The position numbers were made by a program, and so were the translations under genes. A stretch of 64,000 nucleotides of DNA, taken from the NCBI GenBank assembly GCA_020847435.1, contig JADLBX010000024.1, positions 1 to 64,000 on the forward strand, read 5' to 3'. Below, piece after piece: positions 61,001 to 64,000 of this stretch. This DNA is from Anaerolineales bacterium (GTDB lineage Bacteria; Chloroflexota; Anaerolineae; Anaerolineales; Villigracilaceae). Numbering within the stretch: the first letter of the stretch is position 1; every line of letters starts with the position of its first letter. The notes under the pieces were generated by a model that saw only the letters and a program-made list of their open reading frames with translations, was not told where the DNA came from and ran no database searches.

Positions 61001-64000
61001 CCCCTCTTCATTAAATATCTTCAAATCGCCGGTCAAGGTTTTTGAATTACTGCCTTCCATAGGGCGCAACTGAATATGACAGTAGACGGCATTTTCGATG
61101 CAGTCCAGGACTTGAAGGCGCTGAATTGCCACCGGTACATAAATGATGTTATCTTCACGAACCAACTCACCCGCGCCGGGAACTGTCGCCCCAAGTAATT
61201 GGAAACAAGCATCCAACAGGGCAGGATGGATTGAGTATTTACTGAAGTCACTTATAGATGCAGGAAGCCTGATGCGCCCAAGAGCCTCGCCCTCGGCGCG
61301 CCAGATTTGTTCGAGACCGCGAAACGTGGGGCCGTAGTTCGCGCCAATAGCGAGAAGATGTTCATAGTATGCATCCACAGGTATCGACTGCGAAAGACGC
61401 GCCTGCAGTTCATCCAGAGAGACCATCTTAAAAGAGTCGTCCGCTTGTCGACGTCGTACCCTCCCCTTCGCATGAAGCGTCCAAGCAGTCTGTGTTTCGC
61501 TGTTGCCGCGGCTGAAATATTGGAAGGAAGCGCCGTCCTCATCAGCAGCCAGGGTAAGTTGTGCGATGCGCTCAGCCTCAGGAGAGAGCGGCAACGCCTC
61601 ATAAATGGAAACATCATCGACAGAGAGTTGTTCGCCATCCCACATCCGCTTGGCTGCCGCCAAAGCAATCTCAACATAAGCAGCCGCAGGCAAGATGATC
61701 GTTTCGAGAATACGATGGTCCGCAAGATAAGGCGGATTCGTTGGAGTCAGGCGTTTTTGGAAAACAGGCGTGGCTGTATCAAGCCGCGCGCCCAACAATG
61801 GATGGTCCGTCTTGGATTCGAGTGGAATAAATTTTGTTTCGAGATTCATCCAATAGCGTTCGCGCTGGAACGGATAGGTGGGCAATGCCAATTTGCGTCG
61901 TTGCCCTTGGTAATCATGTTCGAACGCATCCCAGTCCATATGACATCCATGCACATACAATTGTCCCAGGCTATCAAGCATCTGTTCCCAATCGCCGCGT
62001 CCAGCGCGCAAAGAAGGAAGCCAGATTGCCGCGGGATTGGCAGGCTCACAGCGACGCGCCATGCTAAGCAGCGTAGGAGTCGGACCCACTTCCAGGAAGA
62101 AGCGATAACCTTCCTGATGCACAGTTCGAATCCCGTCTGCAAAACGGACAGTCTGCCGAATATGCTCGCGCCAGTATGACGCATTTGAAATGGCATCATC
62201 TACGATCAGTTTTCCATAGACATTGGAAATCACACCGATCTGCGGCGTATGATATTCCACCGAGTCGGCGACCTGCTCGTATTCATCCAGGATCGAATCC
62301 ATCAACGGCGAGTGGAAGGCATGCGAGACATTCAGCGCCCGGGAGGTAATCCCATCCTTTTTCAACGCTTCAACCACCAAACCCACGCTTGACTCTGCTC
62401 CTGAAATCACAACTGCACTTGGACCGTTGACCGCGGCAATGGAAACTTCCTTTTCATACGGCGCAAGCGCTTCACGAACGCGCGACTCATTGGCAAAAAC
62501 TGACGCCATGACCCCGCCAGACGGGAGCGACTGCATGAGGCGGCCGCGTGTTGCGATTAGCTTCAAACCGTCTTCCAGACTGAAAACACCGGCAATACAT
62601 GCCGCCACATATTCACCCACACTATGCCCCATCACCACCTCAGGTCCGATGCCCCATGATTGCCAGAGCCTCGCCAGACTGTATTCCACAGCAAATAGTG
62701 CTGGCTGTGTGTACATGGTCTGGTGAATGAGATGATGGTCGTCTTCGGTTTCAGGATAGATCACCGAGAGTAGTGGTTTTTCCAGCATCGGGCGCAGGAA
62801 TTCATCGCATTGTTCGAGAGTCTGTCGAAAAGTTGGCTGGGTTTCATATAGTTGGCGTGCCATGCCAACCGACTGCGAGCCCTGGCCAGTGAATAGAAAC
62901 ACGACCTCGGGTTTTCCTTTTTCTGTCAATACTTCAGAGTAAACGCCAGAGGCGTCCGGGTTATGGATCCAGGCTGAAAGTTTTTCCTGAGCCTGTTCGA
63001 TCGAAGCGGCAGTAAATGCAAGGCGATGGTCGAAATGCGAACGACCCGCGTTCAAGCTATAAGTGATATCTGCCAGGGACATCGTATAATGCCGCTTCAG
63101 ATACACTTCGAATGTTTCCGCAAGTTCTTTAAGGGCAGGCTTGGCTTTTGCAGAAAGAGTAAACAGTTGTGTAGCGCGCTCGAATTTCGATTCTTGAACA
63201 GGTTGCGCGGGCGCTTCGGCAATGATCACATGTGAATTAGTGCCGCTGAATCCGTACGAACTTAAACCGGCAATTCGAGGCATTCCGTCGACAGTTGTCC
63301 ATTCGGTTGGCTGGGTGGGCACAGTGATCGGCAGCTCATCCCACGGTATATAGGGATTCGGTGTATTCAAATGAAGATGCGCGGGAATTATCTTATTTTG
63401 CAGAGCCAATACAACTTTCACCAATCCAGCAATGCCCGCAGCCGCCTCAAGATGGCCGATATTGGTTTTAACGGCGCCAATCATCAAGGGCTTCTCGTGA
63501 GTGTGGTTATCCGCAAACACTTCGCCGAGCGCTCGTACTTCGATCGGATCGCCGAGAGATGTGCCGGTGCCATGCGTTTCTACATAGCCGATATCGCCCG
63601 GTTTCAACTGCGCATCTTGTAAGGCAGCGCGAATGACCGCTTCCTGCGCCTTGCCATTAGGCGCTGTAAGGCCATTGCTGCGTCCATCCTGGTTGAGGGC
63701 GCTTCCTAAAATTACAGCCAATACAGAATCGCCATCGGCAAGCGCATCTGACAATCGCTTGACCACGATCATCCCGCAACCCTCGGAACGTCCATAACCA
63801 TCGGCCGCAGCGTCGAAAGTTTTGCAACGCCCGTCAAAGGAGATCATGCGTCCGCGCGAAGTGAGGATATGGCCAGAGGGATCCAGAATCAAATTCACTC
63901 CGCCCACCAGAGCCATATCACATTCGCCATTACGCAGGCTTTGGCATGCCTGATGGACTGCGGCCAGAGAAGAGGAGCAAGCTGTATCTACCGTAATAGC
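58016..64000 (-). CDS. Type I PKS, fully reducing module (partial; 5' end outside window)
   Basis: 1994 residues to the window edge, frame open throughout; the Met at 63916 is internal. Order: KS from its active-site D-T-A-C-S-S-S-L (first residues seen) with H-G-T-G-T and K-T-N-I-G-H; AT with G-H-S-V-G-E-Y and H-A-F-H, which indicates malonyl-CoA; DH with D-H-R-I-L-E-T-I-I-L-P (Glu replacing the Gly of HxxxGxxxxP) and D-A-C-F-Q; ER with A-A-A-G-G-V-G-M (about 1401); KR with T-G-G-L-G-G-L-G (about 1603) and G-N-Y-A-S-A-N; ACP with G-M-D-S-L-M-A-V-E-L (about 1905). It would add a reduced two-carbon unit and hand the chain to the NRPS. Its stop overlaps the NRPS start (ATGA). Confidence 0.94.
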   Translation of the reverse strand, partial: AITVDTACSSSLAAVHQACQSLRNGECDMALVGGVNLILDPSGHILTSRGRMISFDGRCKTFDAAADGYGRSEGCGMIVVKRLSDALADGDSVLAVILGSALNQDGRSNGLTAPNGKAQEAVIRAALQDAQLKPGDIGYVETHGTGTSLGDPIEVRALGEVFADNHTHEKPLMIGAVKTNIGHLEAAAGIAGLVKVVLALQNKIIPAHLHLNTPNPYIPWDELPITVPTQPTEWTTVDGMPRIAGLSSYGFSGTNSHVIIAEAPAQPVQESKFERATQLFTLSAKAKPALKELAETFEVYLKRHYTMSLADITYSLNAGRSHFDHRLAFTAASIEQAQEKLSAWIHNPDASGVYSEVLTEKGKPEVVFLFTGQGSQSVGMARQLYETQPTFRQTLEQCDEFLRPMLEKPLLSVIYPETEDDHHLIHQTMYTQPALFAVEYSLARLWQSWGIGPEVVMGHSVGEYVAACIAGVFSLEDGLKLIATRGRLMQSLPSGGVMASVFANESRVREALAPYEKEVSIAAVNGPSAVVISGAESSVGLVVEALKKDGITSRALNVSHAFHSPLMDSILDEYEQVADSVEYHTPQIGVISNVYGKLIVDDAISNASYWREHIRQTVRFADGIRTVHQEGYRFFLEVGPTPTLLSMARRCEPANPAAIWLPSLRAGRGDWEQMLDSLGQLYVHGCHMDWDAFEHDYQGQRRKLALPTYPFQRERYWMNLETKFIPLESKTDHPLLGARLDTATPVFQKRLTPTNPPYLADHRILETIILPAAAYVEIALAAAKRMWDGEQLSVDDVSIYEALPLSPEAERIAQLTLAADEDGASFQYFSRGNSETQTAWTLHAKGRVRRRQADDSFKMVSLDELQARLSQSIPVDAYYEHLLAIGANYGPTFRGLEQIWRAEGEALGRIRLPASISDFSKYSIHPALLDACFQLLGATVPGAGELVREDNIIYVPVAIQRLQVLDCIENAVYCHIQLRPMEGSNSKTLTGDLKIFNEEGRVVADIQGLLLQQISRSALERVRHTDVDQWLYTMEWVEQPLFSTLREKQEKSNWLVFAEENGVSERLVDELQSHDGNCFLVSKGKEFERLGSRHWKIDPTEPEHFKQLLEEIASQSQQRLDEVLFLWRDLENLTDQTDLDAVHSALERTCGSLLYLVQALANLEDAKPRLCLVTYGAQDVRHVSVVNPLSTALWGLGNVIALEQPDLNCIRIDLDPSDLTRVNLFDEICNSTDEDQIAYSNGQRFAARLTRADHLLNSISTNEPVVLQIPETGMLENLKLQPAVRRAVGANELEVEVYATGLNFRDVLTVLNMYPGATGILGNECTGKVTAVGKDVTKFRVGDEVIALVANSFASYAIVPENVAIHKPASLSFVEAATIPVAFLTANYALNTLAKMKAGERVLIHAAAGGVGMAAVQLAQRAGAEIFGTAGTDEKRELLKSLGVQHVLDSRSLSFAADILSITNGEGVDIVLNSLTGEFITKGISILREGGRFVEIGKTEILDQQQVEQIKAGVDYFALYLGAILEANPEPIMQMLQNLLDMFQNGELQPLPQHIFPLSKSVDAFRFMARAKHMGKIVVVRDHLSFQKPVREDSTYLITGGLGGLGLASARWLIEQGARHIVLVSRSAPTEDARQVINELKRDGAELHVASTDVSQRDQLEKLLRQIEVEMPPLRGIIHSAGLIDDGVLTDQSWSRFETVMAPKVDGAWHLHTLTLGSDLDFFILYSGGASLLGSPGQGNYASANAFLDGLAHYRHLCGLPALSINWGAWADVGMASKLSSQNQRRWVNLGMNLIKPAQGMQALERIMDVQTAQIAVLSMDWSRFGGGRNGSPVPPLLRQIVQSQEKTATLDSAVTLDQLKHIPFDKRESALQDYARAQVVRTLGLDSTQAFNPSQLLINLGMDSLMAVELKNRIDSELGINLPIRFFLEEASVNSLATRLHLTLPVVEDPQKIGMGGTIDSVTAQQLLENIDQLSEQEVDALLDNLLEKEDEK

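Noticed and set aside
63899-63916. ATG at 63916 as the start of the PKS gene
   Set aside because: The frame stays open to the window edge and upstream codons encode the KS active site D-T-A-C-S-S-S-L, so the Met is internal.

Overview
The window looks like chromosome from a member of the Chloroflexota, probably class Anaerolineae. The reasons are gene content rather than any marker gene: a glycine dehydrogenase split into two subunits, a MalT-like LuxR regulator, many CPBP-type membrane proteases, a Tat-signal sugar-binding lipoprotein next to GH63-like and LacZ-type glycosidases, and a stand-alone zinc-ribbon/OB-fold protein. No rRNA or tRNA gene was seen, so the placement is tentative.

Layout. 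0-5.4 kb: a three-gene operon of small DUF proteins, a VapBC-type toxin-antitoxin pair, an atypical SDR, a GT4 glycosyltransferase, a DUF3597 protein and an OB-fold protein. 5.5-13.8 kb: an arsenic regulon (arsR, arsM with a Cys-containing leader peptide, ArsP-type permease) whose genes share one operator motif, surrounded by CPBP proteases and a membrane-anchored beta-lactamase-like hydrolase. 14-17.2 kb: a large LuxR/MalT-type regulator and the remnant of a TPR gene. 17.5-25.6 kb: a plus-strand run of membrane proteins, CPBP proteases, a UGT-like glycosyltransferase, a lone E2-type acyltransferase and an alpha/beta hydrolase, ending in two decaying genes that carry in-frame stops. 25.6-40.2 kb: a sugar-use region with a FadR-type regulator, an ABC sugar importer without its ATPase, a GH63-like glycosidase, gcvPA-gcvPB, an ATP-NAD kinase, an SDR and a 1131-aa LacZ. 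40.2-46.8 kb: a divergent chaperonin, an Asp-box propeller protein, a RecQ helicase fused to a ComF-like phosphoribosyltransferase, and a DprA-like protein. 47.2-64 kb: a hybrid PKS-NRPS line on the minus strand, visibly more AT-rich than the rest and free of the small palindromes found elsewhere. It reads KS(partial)-AT-DH-ER-KR-ACP, then C-A-PCP-C-A-PCP, then TubC-C-A-PCP-TE, with ATGA overlaps at both gene junctions. It runs off the right edge.

The most striking non-gene signal is a family of tiny palindromes (two 8-nt arms around TT, GA, TC, CA or AA, often next to GTAC). They occur singly, in pairs, as a 48-bp-period array, and in frame inside a CPBP gene and at the 3' end of lacZ. Two unrelated palindromes lie in frame in recQ and lacZ. 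Other points of interest are a RecQ-PRTase/DprA pair resembling the partners of the ShosTA defence system, a LacZ with an inserted HTH-like segment, a chaperonin that has lost one catalytic Asp, a long hairpin after gcvPB, and three promoters placed so that the message would be leaderless.
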